DNA of 64,000 nucleotides from JAXGQD01 sp040766665 (GTDB taxonomy: Bacteria > Bacillota > Clostridia > Saccharofermentanales > Fastidiosipilaceae), in the NCBI GenBank assembly GCA_040766665.1, contig JAXGQD010000007.1, positions 117,089-181,088 on the forward strand, in the 5' to 3' direction. Below, piece after piece: positions 36,155 through 45,256 of the stretch; within the stretch, counting starts at the first letter, position 1; each line of letters begins with the position of its first letter. The position numbers were made by a program, and so were the translations under genes. Under the pieces are notes generated by a model. The model had not been told where the DNA came from. It did no database searches and saw only the letters and a list, made by a program, of their open reading frames with translations.

Positions 36155-37219
36155 TTACTCATAGACGTAATTAGGATCTCCAGTGTAGTAATTATCCCTA
36201 GATTCTTCGGCATTTTCTGCAGTGATAATTTTGTATCCGATGAACTTTGTTTTTGCCCCAACATCTTCGCCTTTTAGCGCTTTGTACAAGTCTAAAGCTG
36301 ATTGTCTTGCCATCGCATACGGTTGTTGTCCTAATGAAGCAGTTTCTTTGCCTTGTAAGATAAAGTCTAGTGCTTCCGGAGCGCCATCAAATCCATAACA
36401 CTTAACTTCTTCAGCTCTACCAGCAGTTTCAGCTGCAGTATTAGCGCCTATCGCTTGCTCATCGTTCGAACAAATAACCGCATCAATTTGAGGATTTGCT
36501 TGCAAAATATCTCTCATGACTTCATTAGCTTTTTCAAGTTCACCGCCGCCATCACCATCAAAAACAATGTTGAGGTTATATTTTGCAGCGACTGCTCTGA
36601 AGCCATCCGCTCTGGCTTGTGAACCAGCGTCAGGACGAGCGAGAATGACGATATTACCTTCTTTTCCGATATCTTCTGCCATTTTTTCAGCCAGGGCTTC
36701 TCCTGCTTCTTGATTTGGCGTCATGACTTGGGAAACCACTAGATGCTCATAACCTTCGGCAAATGGAAAGTCAGAAGAAGCAACCATAACACCGTTTGCA
36801 ACCGCATTCTGTGTTGATGTTATTAATGCTTTACCGTCTATTGTTTCACATACGATAGCGACACAGCCCTGTGCAACAAAATCATCAATGTTTTCAGCTT
36901 GGATTACTGCGTCAAATCCAGGGTCCAAAACTACCGGGATATCGCCATTTTCTTCAATAACGCTTTTCGCTCCTTCAATAAAAGCTTGGCAATGAGGAAT
37001 AACATTATCAATAACTGTTATACCGACTTTATTGCCTCCACCTTCTTTATAAATAGTTGATGGCGCGTCATAAATACTTTTTTCCTCTGCTGCTGTAGTT
37101 GCTGCAGCCTGCGTACCAGCTTCTGGCGCTTTTGTTGTTTGAGCAGGCGACCCACAGGACGCAACCATCATGCTAACAATCACAAAAATACCAATAGCAT
37201 TTCTTAAGACTCTTTTCAT
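36155..37219 (-). CDS. Ribose-type sugar-binding lipoprotein
   Basis: A 354-aa solute-binding protein (periplasmic-binding type 1, RbsB-like). Signal peptide with lipobox MVASCGS, then an Ala/Thr-rich linker and a domain with KVGITVIDNVIPHCQAFIEGAK, PVVLDPGFDAVIQAENIDDFVAQG and ICSNDEQAIGANTAAE. It is the first gene of the leftward operon. RbsB-like proteins bind pentoses, hexoses, polyols or AI-2; binding-site residues do not let me choose. Confidence 0.9.
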   Translation of the reverse strand: MKRVLRNAIGIFVIVSMMVASCGSPAQTTKAPEAGTQAAATTAAEEKSIYDAPSTIYKEGGGNKVGITVIDNVIPHCQAFIEGAKSVIEENGDIPVVLDPGFDAVIQAENIDDFVAQGCVAIVCETIDGKALITSTQNAVANGVMVASSDFPFAEGYEHLVVSQVMTPNQEAGEALAEKMAEDIGKEGNIVILARPDAGSQARADGFRAVAAKYNLNIVFDGDGGGELEKANEVMRDILQANPQIDAVICSNDEQAIGANTAAETAGRAEEVKCYGFDGAPEALDFILQGKETASLGQQPYAMARQSALDLYKALKGEDVGAKTKFIGYKIITAENAEESRDNYYTGDPNYVYE

Positions 37220-37236
37220 AGTTTCTTCCTTTCTCC

Positions 37237-37306
37237 TAAAGTGCCTTAAATGTTGAAATAATTACTCTAATTATTCTCTCCAACCTAATCTATAAACGGC
37301 ACTTTA
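37237..37306. promoter_or_regulatory. Nested inverted repeats between the divergent RLP operon and AraC gene
   Basis: TAAAGTGCC at 37237-37245 is repeated inverted as GGCACTTTA at 37298-37306. Midway lies a perfect dyad, AATAATTA-CTC-TAATTATT, at 37257-37275. The set sits upstream of the importer gene and is a good candidate operator for the adjacent AraC regulator. Confidence 0.55.
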
Positions 37307-37534
37307 ATTCATAGTTCTATATTTAGAGAATAGGTGGATATAACAATGATATTTCCTAGCATTATTTGTGCAATGTATCTATTTTCATTTTTTTCTCCAA
37401 AATTGTTTAATAACTTGCACTCTTTCCTTCTGAAGTTTATCATTACGATAACATGTTTGTTTTTTTGCACTTAATATGCTTTATTGTGCGAAAGCACTAA
37501 CACAAAGAACTCTGCCAGGTTGGTAAATTATTTA

Positions 37535-39076
37535 ATGAATTCACTTATAAGTACATTGGTTATCGTTTTCGGTTATCAATATTCGGTAACAATAAAAAAT
37601 CTAGTGTCTTGGGAAAAACTTGGTTATCAAATAGTAGGCATTGAAACAAATGGTGCACTTGCTATTGAGCAATTCAAGCTGTACAAGCCAAAACTTGTAA
37701 TAATGGACACAATTGTTCCTATCATCGGTATAGATCCCTTCCTACAGTTAATGAGAAGCATTGATGATGAGTTTATTGCTATATTACTCGATGATTCAAA
37801 TTCTTTCATTCCTAATAATTTAAGTCATGTTTACACCACTTTAAGTAGGGAGAACCTCAATGAAAGAGTTTTAGAAACTACATTATTAAGTCTAAGAAAA
37901 ATTTTCGATATAAACCATTCTTCTGACGATACTCAAACTCAAACATCGCATCAAATACTATCCGAATGTTTTGCTGACGGTACATTTGATATTAAAAAGC
38001 TTTATGAATTAAAGAAAAACCACATTTTAAACATTTCTCCATCATTAGATTTACTTTTGCCAAGACCTGACAAAAGTGTTGAGTTTAATGATTCCGTGTT
38101 TTCAGGTATTCAGAAAATCCTAGATAATTATAATGGTGGGGACACAATATTGATGGCGGACGGATTGCTTTGTGTGCTCATCAATACTTTAGATAGCAGT
38201 GATTCCGATGTTGAGCGGCGGTATGATCAGCTGTTTTATGAAATCCGTTTATTTCTGATTAATGAATATAAATGCGGATTTACGTTTTATTTAAATAATG
38301 CTGTACCATTAAATCGTCTAAGTGAAAAATTTTCCGCATTAAAAAAAGCTTACGAATTAGGGTACTTTTTAAACGAACTACTTTTTGTTAAACCACATTT
38401 AGTCTTACAAAACAAGAAAACTTTTGAAACTGAAATCATTAATGACCTCTACATATCATTAGTAAAATCTTTATTTAGCGATCAATTTGGCAAATCCCAA
38501 GACATACTTCATAATCTGTTTTTTGATTTTATTAAGCCTTCCATGGAATTCGACCTTCTTTTAGAAAACAGATTTCGACTTTTTAAGATATTTTCAGTGC
38601 TTGCCTCAACTATGTATCAAGAGAATTTAAAGAGTATAGAATCGTATGGTTTTGCGTCTTTAGAAGAAGAGTTTGAATGGTTTAACCAATTCCTTAAAAA
38701 TGTCGAAGAGAGTTTGGGACAAAATGAGACTCAACTAAACCCCATTGTTTTAGATGCTATGATTTATATTATTTGTAATTACGAAAAACAACTTTCTTTA
38801 ACAACACTTGCAAGCATGGTAAATGTTTCACCAACATATTTAAGTCATCTTATCAAAAACTCATATGGCTTTGGTTTTTCTGAATTTTTACTACAAGTCA
38901 GAATAGATAGAGCCAAACAATATATTGTCCAGACAGATTACAAGGTTCACGAGATTTCACAAAAAATTGGAATTATAGATTATCGATATTTTAGCAGCGT
39001 TTTTAAAAAAATTACCGGAAAAACACCAACACAATTCCGAGAGTCCGCCATGAAAAATTTGGAGAACAATAAATGA
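37535..39076 (+). CDS. AraC-family regulator with degenerate receiver domain (YesN-like)
   Basis: Regulator of 513 aa. The N-terminal domain is shaped like a response-regulator receiver (NLVSWEKLGYQIVGIETNGALAIEQF; phospho-acceptor Asp in KLVIMDTIVP). The acidic pair normally near residue 10 (VDDE) is replaced by VFGY, so normal phosphorylation is doubtful. A long middle region of about 280 residues follows. The C-terminal 100 residues are an AraC double HTH (LTTLASMVNVSPTYLSHLIKNSYG, AKQYIVQTDYKVHEISQKIGI, FSSVFKKITGKTPTQFRES). A TTG at 37484 extends the frame, but ATG 37535 fits the family start. No histidine kinase is adjacent. It probably controls the divergent RLP operon. Confidence 0.85.
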   Translation: MNSLISTLVIVFGYQYSVTIKNLVSWEKLGYQIVGIETNGALAIEQFKLYKPKLVIMDTIVPIIGIDPFLQLMRSIDDEFIAILLDDSNSFIPNNLSHVYTTLSRENLNERVLETTLLSLRKIFDINHSSDDTQTQTSHQILSECFADGTFDIKKLYELKKNHILNISPSLDLLLPRPDKSVEFNDSVFSGIQKILDNYNGGDTILMADGLLCVLINTLDSSDSDVERRYDQLFYEIRLFLINEYKCGFTFYLNNAVPLNRLSEKFSALKKAYELGYFLNELLFVKPHLVLQNKKTFETEIINDLYISLVKSLFSDQFGKSQDILHNLFFDFIKPSMEFDLLLENRFRLFKIFSVLASTMYQENLKSIESYGFASLEEEFEWFNQFLKNVEESLGQNETQLNPIVLDAMIYIICNYEKQLSLTTLASMVNVSPTYLSHLIKNSYGFGFSEFLLQVRIDRAKQYIVQTDYKVHEISQKIGIIDYRYFSSVFKKITGKTPTQFRESAMKNLENNK

Positions 39077-40104
39077 AAAAAGCAGTTATTACCGAAGCCA
39101 GAAAAGTTTCGATTATAGAAGTTCCTGAGCCCGCAATAAAGAATGACTATGATGTTAAGATAAAAGTTGCCTATGCAGGAATTTGTCCTGATGAAATGTC
39201 ATTTTACAGACGTAGTAATGACATGTTAGCTTGGGGACCGGTGCTTTTTCCTGCAGCTAGTCACGAGATGTCAGGCACTATCGTTGACCTTGGAAGTGGT
39301 GCTGTAAATGATGGTTTCGCAATAAATGACAGAGTAAGTGGCTATGCATGGCATCAGTGCGGCCATTGCTATTACTGTCGAAGTGGGAAAGAAAATCATT
39401 GCTTAAATTTGCAAGCTGTCCAAAGCACTCTATCAGAATATATAGTCTGGAATTCAAGACAGCTAATCAAACTTCCTGATTCAGTCTCTTTTAAAGAAGG
39501 CTGTCTTACTGATCCTATTGGTTTCTCATTACATGGCATTAAGCGAGCAAATGTAAAAATCGGTGATAAAGTGATGATAATTGGCGGTACTATCCCAGGA
39601 TTAATACTCCTACAACTTGCAAAAATGTGTGGCTCTACATGTATCACTGTGGTGGAACCAAATGCCAGTAACAGAATTATTGCCGAATCTCTCGGAGCTG
39701 AGTTTGTACTAAATCCAGATAGTGACAATATTTCTGCACATGCTTTAACTATTACCAACCAGTTAGGTTACGATGTAATTTTTGAAGCGTCAGGAAATAT
39801 CGCTATGTTATCTTCAGCATCAAAAGTAGTAGCTAGGCAGGGAATAATTGCTTATTCCAGCATATACGGACTAAATTCTATACCGCCAGTAAACTTAGCA
39901 GAACTATTTATTAAAGAAGCCACTTTGTTGCCGTTTCACATGGCTCCTTATATGCTCCCAACAGTTCAGTCAATAATTTGTTCCTTAAAACTTTCACCGA
40001 TTATTTCCAAAGTTTACGACTTCGAAGATGTTTCACTAGCATACGAAGCTACCGATTTAGGAACTTATCCACATGTAGTTGTGCGGGTAAACGGCGAGGA
40101 TTAG
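39073..40104 (+). CDS. Zinc-dependent alcohol/polyol dehydrogenase (MDR family)
   Basis: A 343-aa medium-chain dehydrogenase. Catalytic zinc ligands are Cys in YAGICPDE and His-Glu in ASHEMSG. The structural zinc site is CGHCYYCRSGKENHC. The NAD-binding stretch is IGDKVMIIGGTIPGLILLQLAK. It overlaps the regulator by 4 bp and is co-transcribed with it. Sorbitol/threonine/galactitol-type dehydrogenases share this layout, so oxidation of an imported polyol or sugar to a keto form is a reasonable first step of the pathway. Confidence 0.88.
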   Translation: MKKAVITEARKVSIIEVPEPAIKNDYDVKIKVAYAGICPDEMSFYRRSNDMLAWGPVLFPAASHEMSGTIVDLGSGAVNDGFAINDRVSGYAWHQCGHCYYCRSGKENHCLNLQAVQSTLSEYIVWNSRQLIKLPDSVSFKEGCLTDPIGFSLHGIKRANVKIGDKVMIIGGTIPGLILLQLAKMCGSTCITVVEPNASNRIIAESLGAEFVLNPDSDNISAHALTITNQLGYDVIFEASGNIAMLSSASKVVARQGIIAYSSIYGLNSIPPVNLAELFIKEATLLPFHMAPYMLPTVQSIICSLKLSPIISKVYDFEDVSLAYEATDLGTYPHVVVRVNGED

Positions 40105-40243
40105 TGTTTTCAGGTTTGTTATGGAGTTCATTATTGCTCCATCTCGCTTCCGATAATATTGGCCAAAAGAATTTCAACTGCCGCAGCAGCTACCCTCTTC
40201 ACGAACTGGTGTTCAAAATTTATTCTACCAATCTTTCAATGGT

Positions 40244-40268
40244 GTCGCGGCCTACCAGGCCATGCGAC
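40244..40268 (+). repeat. REP-like palindrome left of MITE copy 3
   Basis: GTCGCGGCCTACCAGGCCAT closed by GCGAC. The inner GGCC-TACCA-GGCC also pairs, giving a strong hairpin. It lies 140 bp after the alcohol dehydrogenase stop. Confidence 0.8.
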
Positions 40269-40287
40269 GATTAGAAATGCCCATCCG

Positions 40288-40487
40288 CTACTACATTTTT
40301 TACGTTTGTACAAACACCAGAGTCAGAATCGTGGCTTTTGCTTTGTCATTTTAAGATTTCAACTACACTATTTTCGATTCTGCAAACACCGCCTTGTAAA
40401 AACGTCAAAAATGTAGTAAAAATCCTGAAATAATGGGATTTGAAGGACTTCTCGAACAAAATATTTGTTCAAACGAAAAAACTGTAG
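40288..40487 (+). repeat. MITE-like element, copy 3
   Basis: It is 200 bp, from CTACTACATTTTTTACG to CGAAAAAACTGTAG, with the nested inner pair as in copy 2. REPs stand on both sides. It bounds the right side of the RLP island. Confidence 0.82.
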
Positions 40488-40520
40488 TCAGAACCTTTAA
40501 CCCCCTCAAACGTAGGAGGT

Positions 40521-40618
40521 GTCGCAGCCAACAAGGCAGCACGACGGATTTTGAGTGGTGTCGCAGCCAACAAGGCAACGCCGGTAATCGATATCGCACA
40601 GCCGCCAAGGCATGCGAC
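40521..40618 (+). repeat. REP-like palindromes right of MITE copy 3
   Basis: One clear copy at 40521-40545, a degenerate one beginning 40560 (GTCGCAGCCAACAAGGCAAC) and one ending GCGAC at 40618. Together with the MITE they fill 40105-40643, where no gene is supported. Confidence 0.75.
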
Positions 40619-40643
40619 GACAACCACCACCAACACACGCCGA

Positions 40644-41495
40644 CTAAAACAACTTCTCCAGGACCGCGGCGGAAGTCAGTTTCAGATTGTCTTCGGATTG
40701 GAGTTTGGTTGCGCGGAAGTACTCGTTGTAGAGCACGTCGATGATGAAGGATTGGCTGGTTTTGCCCATGGCTGAACCGCCTTGTAGAGGCGATTCGGTG
40801 CTACCGCATAAGAGCATGGCGGAGGCGTGCGCAGTGAGTGGGCTCTTGGCGTAGCGGCTGATGCCGATGACTTTTGCGCCGGCTTCTTTTGCCAGTTTGG
40901 CGATTTGGACGCTGTCTTTGGTATTGCCGGAATAGGAGAAAACGAAAACTATGTCGCCCGGGGTGAAAAGGCTAGCAGCCATGGCTTGCATATGGGCGTC
41001 AACGAAGGCAAAAGCATTGGTATTGATGCGCATAAAGCGGTTCATCGCTTCCATGGCGCTGAGCATACTGGTGCCGACGCCGCAGAAAAACATTCTTTTT
41101 GCCTGAAGCATGTCACGCACAATACCCTCTAATGTCTCGTGGTCTAAGAGGTCCAAGGTTTCTTCAATGGTTTGTTTGGTCTTGTTTCTTAAGGCGAGCA
41201 GCCTCTGTTCGAGCGAACTGTTAACGCCATTCCTTTCATCGGCTGACTTGACCGCGTCGTTGGTCAGTCCCAAGGAGAGTTGCAGTTTGAAATCCTGATA
41301 ACCCTTCAAATCCAATGATTTGCAAAAGCGGAAGACGCTGGCATCGCCCACCCCGCTCAGCTCGGCTAGCTCGGTGATAGACAAATATACCGCTTTACCG
41401 GGATCCGCCAGCACTTGGTCGGCTACCTTCTTTTCAGATTTTGTGAGTGAACCGTATGCATTGATGATTCTGGATTTCAAACTCGATTGTGCCAT
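40644..41495 (-). CDS. RpiR/MurR-family transcriptional regulator
   Basis: About 283 aa. N-terminal HTH (LTKSEKKVADQVLADPG, then ITELAELSGVGDASVFRFCKSLDLKGYQDFKL) and a C-terminal SIS phosphosugar-binding domain (MFFCGVGTSMLSAMEAMNRF, FVFSYSGNTKDSVQIAKLAKEAGAKVIGISRY). It is the last gene of the leftward amino-sugar operon and would sense a phosphorylated intermediate such as ManNAc-6-P. The start at 41495 follows GAGGGG with short spacing; ATG 41507 is an alternative. Confidence 0.87.
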   Translation of the reverse strand: MAQSSLKSRIINAYGSLTKSEKKVADQVLADPGKAVYLSITELAELSGVGDASVFRFCKSLDLKGYQDFKLQLSLGLTNDAVKSADERNGVNSSLEQRLLALRNKTKQTIEETLDLLDHETLEGIVRDMLQAKRMFFCGVGTSMLSAMEAMNRFMRINTNAFAFVDAHMQAMAASLFTPGDIVFVFSYSGNTKDSVQIAKLAKEAGAKVIGISRYAKSPLTAHASAMLLCGSTESPLQGGSAMGKTSQSFIIDVLYNEYFRATKLQSEDNLKLTSAAVLEKLF

Positions 41496-41574
41496 AGTAC
41501 CCCTCATAGCAAATTCATATGATTAACATCATAATACATACGTTGGTGATAAAGAAATTTTCACTCTAGCCATT

Positions 41575-42543
41575 CTAGTCTTGGGCACTTAAATCGGCGC
41601 ACAAAGCGGTATAGACGGCTCCCCACAAACCTGCTTGATTGCCAAGAATAGCATTTTCGATGACGAGCGGCTCAATATCCTCAGGCAATAAAGCGTTGAC
41701 TCTCGTTTCGATGCTACGGCTCAAGCCTTCTTGCTGCATGATGCCCCCACCCATGACGATAACTTTCGGGTTAAATAGCAGGGCTAAGTTGAGAATGCCG
41801 GAAGCGAGCTCGTCAATCCAAGCATCCACAAGATGGGCAATGTCAGGACGATGTATTTGGGCGAAGATTTTTTTGCCATTATTCAGTTCCGGATCAAGAG
41901 CACTCACACGTCGTACTAATGCTGTAGTAGAAGCAGAACGCTCAAAGCTACCGGCCATGATATCTGATGGGTTTGCGAGTCGCTCGTCTGCATGAATCAG
42001 CATGGATCCGACTTTGCATTCAAAACGCGGATCGGAAACTTCCAGCTGCCCGCTTCGGACCAGTGCTCCGCCGATTCCCGTCCCAATCGTGAGACAGAAG
42101 AACTCACTCAGGCCCTTCTTTTTGCCAATACCGTAATGCAATTCACCCAAGGTCGCGGCTTGCACATCGTTGAGCACAGAGACCGGGCAGGAAAAAAGGG
42201 CTTGCAGACGTTGTCGGATTGCACAGCCACTGTAGCCGGGCATGTTGGGGTTGGCGTAGATGATTTTGCCCTCTTGCTGATCCACATGTCCTGCGGTGGA
42301 AATGGCAACAGAATCGAAGGTAGGCCTACTTTGCAGCATCGCAATAATTCGCTCCAGCACAGCATTTCCGCCTGAGCTGGCATGCGTCGGGACGCGCTCG
42401 TGTGCTTCCAGTGTACCAAGCGGGAGTGCGGATGGCGCAGTAGGCGAACCCAAGTCTGTCGTGCGTTCTTCATATGTGAAGGTCGCGGACTTAATTTCAG
42501 TTCCGCCGATATCGAAAACAGCGATTTGTTTTATTTTGCCCAT
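41575..42543 (-). CDS. ROK-family kinase, probable N-acetylmannosamine kinase
   Basis: A 322-aa sugar kinase. ATP motif AVFDIGGTEIKSATF at the N-terminus, catalytic Asp in SVLNDVQAATLGE, GTGIGGALV, and the C-terminal VIVMGGGIMQQ. The Cys-rich zinc motif of typical bacterial ROK proteins (CxCGxxGCxE) is absent; the region reads FECKVGSMLIHADE. AAGGAGGAG precedes the ATG. Its place between nanE and the RpiR gene makes ManNAc the most likely substrate, by context only. Confidence 0.82.
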   Translation of the reverse strand: MGKIKQIAVFDIGGTEIKSATFTYEERTTDLGSPTAPSALPLGTLEAHERVPTHASSGGNAVLERIIAMLQSRPTFDSVAISTAGHVDQQEGKIIYANPNMPGYSGCAIRQRLQALFSCPVSVLNDVQAATLGELHYGIGKKKGLSEFFCLTIGTGIGGALVRSGQLEVSDPRFECKVGSMLIHADERLANPSDIMAGSFERSASTTALVRRVSALDPELNNGKKIFAQIHRPDIAHLVDAWIDELASGILNLALLFNPKVIVMGGGIMQQEGLSRSIETRVNALLPEDIEPLVIENAILGNQAGLWGAVYTALCADLSAQD

Positions 42544-42564
42544 CCTCTCCTCCTTATCCTGAAA

Positions 42565-43254
42565 CTATGAGCGATTTATCGCATCCGCGAAACGTTTGGT
42601 GATTAACTGCGGTCGGCTAATCGCACTGCCCACCACTGCGGCAAAAGCCCCGGCCTGCATTACGGCCTGTAAATCCTCAGGCGACCATATACCGCCTTCA
42701 GCAATCACCGGCCTGCCACAGTCGCGACTGAGCCGCTCAATCATATGAAAATTGGGCAGACTGGTTTCATCGGTGTACTGAGTATAACCGGACATAGTCG
42801 TACCAATCAGATCAAAGCCCAGTTCTGCAGCATGCATACCTTCCTCATAAGTCGAGCAATCTGCCATAAATAGCTGTTCGGGATAACGCTGCCTCACTTC
42901 TTGAAAGAAGCGATCCAAGGCCAGCTGTCCCGGCCGCATACGGCGCGTGGCGTCACAGGCAATAATTTCGCAGTGACAAGCCACGAGGTCTGCTACTTCT
43001 GCCATGGTTGGCGTGATGTACACCTCACTGTCTGGGTACACCGCTTTGATAATACCTATCACGGGTAGTCCCGTCGTCTTTTTAATTTCCAAAATATCTT
43101 CAGTCGTATTACAGCGGATACAGGCTGCCCCACCTTCTTTTGCAGCCACAGCCATCCTTCCCATAATGAAAGAGGAATAGAGTGGCTCATCAGGCAAAGC
43201 TTGACAAGAAACGACGAGTTTTCCTTTTAATTGTTCTATTGAAAACACGGTCAC
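42565..43254 (-). CDS. nanE: N-acetylmannosamine-6-phosphate 2-epimerase
   Basis: Converts ManNAc-6-P to GlcNAc-6-P. The 229-aa TIM barrel has LVVSCQALPDEPL at the N-terminus, AACIRCNTTEDI, VIGIIKAVYPDSEVYITP, FMADCSTYEEGMHAAELGFDLIGTTMSGYT and VIAEGGIWSPEDLQAVMQAGAFAAVVGSAISRP, all typical of NanE. It lies between nanA and the ROK kinase. Confidence 0.93.
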   Translation of the reverse strand: MTVFSIEQLKGKLVVSCQALPDEPLYSSFIMGRMAVAAKEGGAACIRCNTTEDILEIKKTTGLPVIGIIKAVYPDSEVYITPTMAEVADLVACHCEIIACDATRRMRPGQLALDRFFQEVRQRYPEQLFMADCSTYEEGMHAAELGFDLIGTTMSGYTQYTDETSLPNFHMIERLSRDCGRPVIAEGGIWSPEDLQAVMQAGAFAAVVGSAISRPQLITKRFADAINRS

Positions 43255-43266
43255 ATCCTCCTCACG

Positions 43267-44176
43267 CTACTGAACTACAAAATCCTGAAAATACGCATCC
43301 AAACGCCTGATGATGGTATCAATCGTGGCCTCGTCCTCTGCAATACAGGGAGCCAGAGGCAAACGTGCCTGACCGATATCCATGCCGCGGCGGCGTAATA
43401 CTTCTTTGATGACGGAATAAAGGTTACCGTGGCAGCTACAAGCCGTATAAATCATGTCATTGATAGCATGCTGAATTTTCAGCGCCTTGTCCATATCCGA
43501 AGCTTTCACGCAGGCGTCGGCTGCCAGGAAAAGTTCCGGCATCATGGCATAAGTGCCTCCAATCCCGGCATTCGCTCCGAGGACACGACCTGCGACAAAC
43601 TGTTCATCCGGTCCATTAAAGATATTGAAGTCATCCCCTGCAATCTGACGGAAACGTTGAATATCCTGCACAGGCATTGAACTGTTCTTCACCCCGACCA
43701 CTTGCGGATTTTCGAGCATCTTCTTAAAGAGCTGTGCTCAGGGCATATTGCGTGGTACCGGGAATATTGTAAATAATGAAAGGCAAGTTTGTCGCTTCAA
43801 TCATCGCCGTCCAATAGGAGAAAATGGCATGTTCTGGCAAAACGAAATAAATCGGCGGGATAGCCGCAATCGCATCGACCCCACAGCTTTCGGCATGCTT
43901 GGCTAATTCCACACTGTGGCGTGTAGAAGGTGCCGCGATATGCGCGATGACCGGGATTCTGCCTTTTGCCACGGACATGACATACTCTAAGACAAGTTTA
44001 CGTTCTTCTACCGTTTGGTAAATGCATTCACCGGAGCTACCGCCTACATACAGGCCATTAACGCCCTTATCAATGAGATATTCGGTGAAGGCTTTTGTTC
44101 TTTGTTCTGAGATATTGCCCTCATCGTCGTAACAGGCATAAAATGCCGGGAACACACCGCTAAATTTGATTTTCAT
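43267..44176 (-). pseudogene. nanA: N-acetylneuraminate lyase, one frameshift
   Basis: Class I aldolase of the DapA/NanA family cleaving sialic acid to ManNAc and pyruvate. The N-terminal part has GLYVGGSSGECIYQTVEERK and IIYNIPGTTQYALS (Tyr region). The Schiff-base Lys lies in the second part (VVGVKNSSM). The frame breaks near 43728, where ALSTAL runs into a stop, and the family text continues as KKMLENPQVVGVKNS one frame over. A single surplus T in GCTCTTTAAG explains it. Total length would be the normal 300 aa or so. GGSSGE rather than GGTTGE supports NanA over DapA. Confidence 0.85.
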
Positions 44177-44189
44177 GACTAACTCCTCG

Positions 44190-45176
44190 TTATTTCATTA
44201 AACTTGCTTTATTTAAAATGTTTGAGCCTAATTCACCTTTGAAATAATCACTGATGGTTTCGGCAAGCTTCTTTTGGGAACGGATTTCTGATTCCAATGA
44301 TCCTGCGCCCAAGTGACCGGTAATAAAAACATGGTCTTCGCTGAATAAGGGATGGTCCTTACGGGGCGGCTCGTGACTTAAGACATCCAGACCGGCACCG
44401 GCAATTTGATTTTGGCGAACGGCGCTTAAGAGGTCTTCCTCATTCACGATTTCACCGCGACAGGTGTTGATGAGGTAGGCGCTGGGCTTCATTTTGCCAA
44501 GAAAAGCCTGGTTCACAATACCTTCGGTTTCTGCGGTCAAGGGCAAATGCAAGCTCACATAATCCGCTTCGGGTAGCAGGTCCTCATAATTTTCGGCAAA
44601 ACGAATCTCCGGGTAATCCTTTCTTGCTTGCTCCAGATCCAAATATTTGTCATATGCTGAGACTTTGACTGAAAAGCCGCTCACGAGTCTGGCTAATTGT
44701 CTGGCAATGTGGCCGAAGCCGATCAGAGCTAGTGTTTTGCCATCCAATTCTTGACCGGTAAGCGCATTAGGCCAGACGCCCTCTTTGCTCAACTCGATGC
44801 CTCTGGAAAAGCGGCGTCCGAGATTGAGGATATGCAGCAAGGCGATTTCAGCCACGGCGGTGGAATTCTGTCCGGGGATATTGGCTCCCGCAATCTGTCT
44901 GGCGCTTAAGTCTTCCAAATTTAAATTGTTGTAACCAACACCGTAGCGGATAATGATACGGGGGTGTTTCTCAAGCTTATCCAATGTGGTCTTGTTCCAG
45001 CTTTCTCCCACGCTGATAACGGCATCAGCCGCATTGGCCAGTTCGACAAAAGCCGGGTCATCAATGTCTTTGATGACTTTCTTTGTTAACGAAAAATCAT
45101 GTTTCGCCAATTCACTTTCCAGGCAACTCAGGTCGACGATTGAATCGTCCAAGTTAACCCATACATTTCGTTTCAT
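44190..45176 (-). CDS. D-2-hydroxyacid dehydrogenase
   Basis: A 328-aa NAD(P)-dependent dehydrogenase. The nucleotide-binding loop is ALIGFGHIARQLARL, Arg in NTCRGEIVN, Glu in LSHEPPRKDH and His in FITGHLGAGS. The start at 45176 is chosen because GAGG precedes it. It lies in the nan operon between the solute-binding protein and nanA, a position not needed for the standard sialic-acid pathway. It may process a sugar-acid by-product or a modified sialic acid. It is distinct from the dehydrogenase of the RLP operon. Confidence 0.85.
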   Translation of the reverse strand: MKRNVWVNLDDSIVDLSCLESELAKHDFSLTKKVIKDIDDPAFVELANAADAVISVGESWNKTTLDKLEKHPRIIIRYGVGYNNLNLEDLSARQIAGANIPGQNSTAVAEIALLHILNLGRRFSRGIELSKEGVWPNALTGQELDGKTLALIGFGHIARQLARLVSGFSVKVSAYDKYLDLEQARKDYPEIRFAENYEDLLPEADYVSLHLPLTAETEGIVNQAFLGKMKPSAYLINTCRGEIVNEEDLLSAVRQNQIAGAGLDVLSHEPPRKDHPLFSEDHVFITGHLGAGSLESEIRSQKKLAETISDYFKGELGSNILNKASLMK

Positions 45177-45256
45177 CTCATACCTCAATTCATGTAAGCG
45201 TTTCGCGACTGAAGCAGCTCAACACATGCTTCAGTCACAAAACTTTCGTCATCTGC

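Noticed and set aside
43267..44176. Dihydrodipicolinate synthase (dapA)
   Set aside because: GGSSGE, and the nanE, ROK kinase and RpiR neighbours, fit N-acetylneuraminate lyase better.
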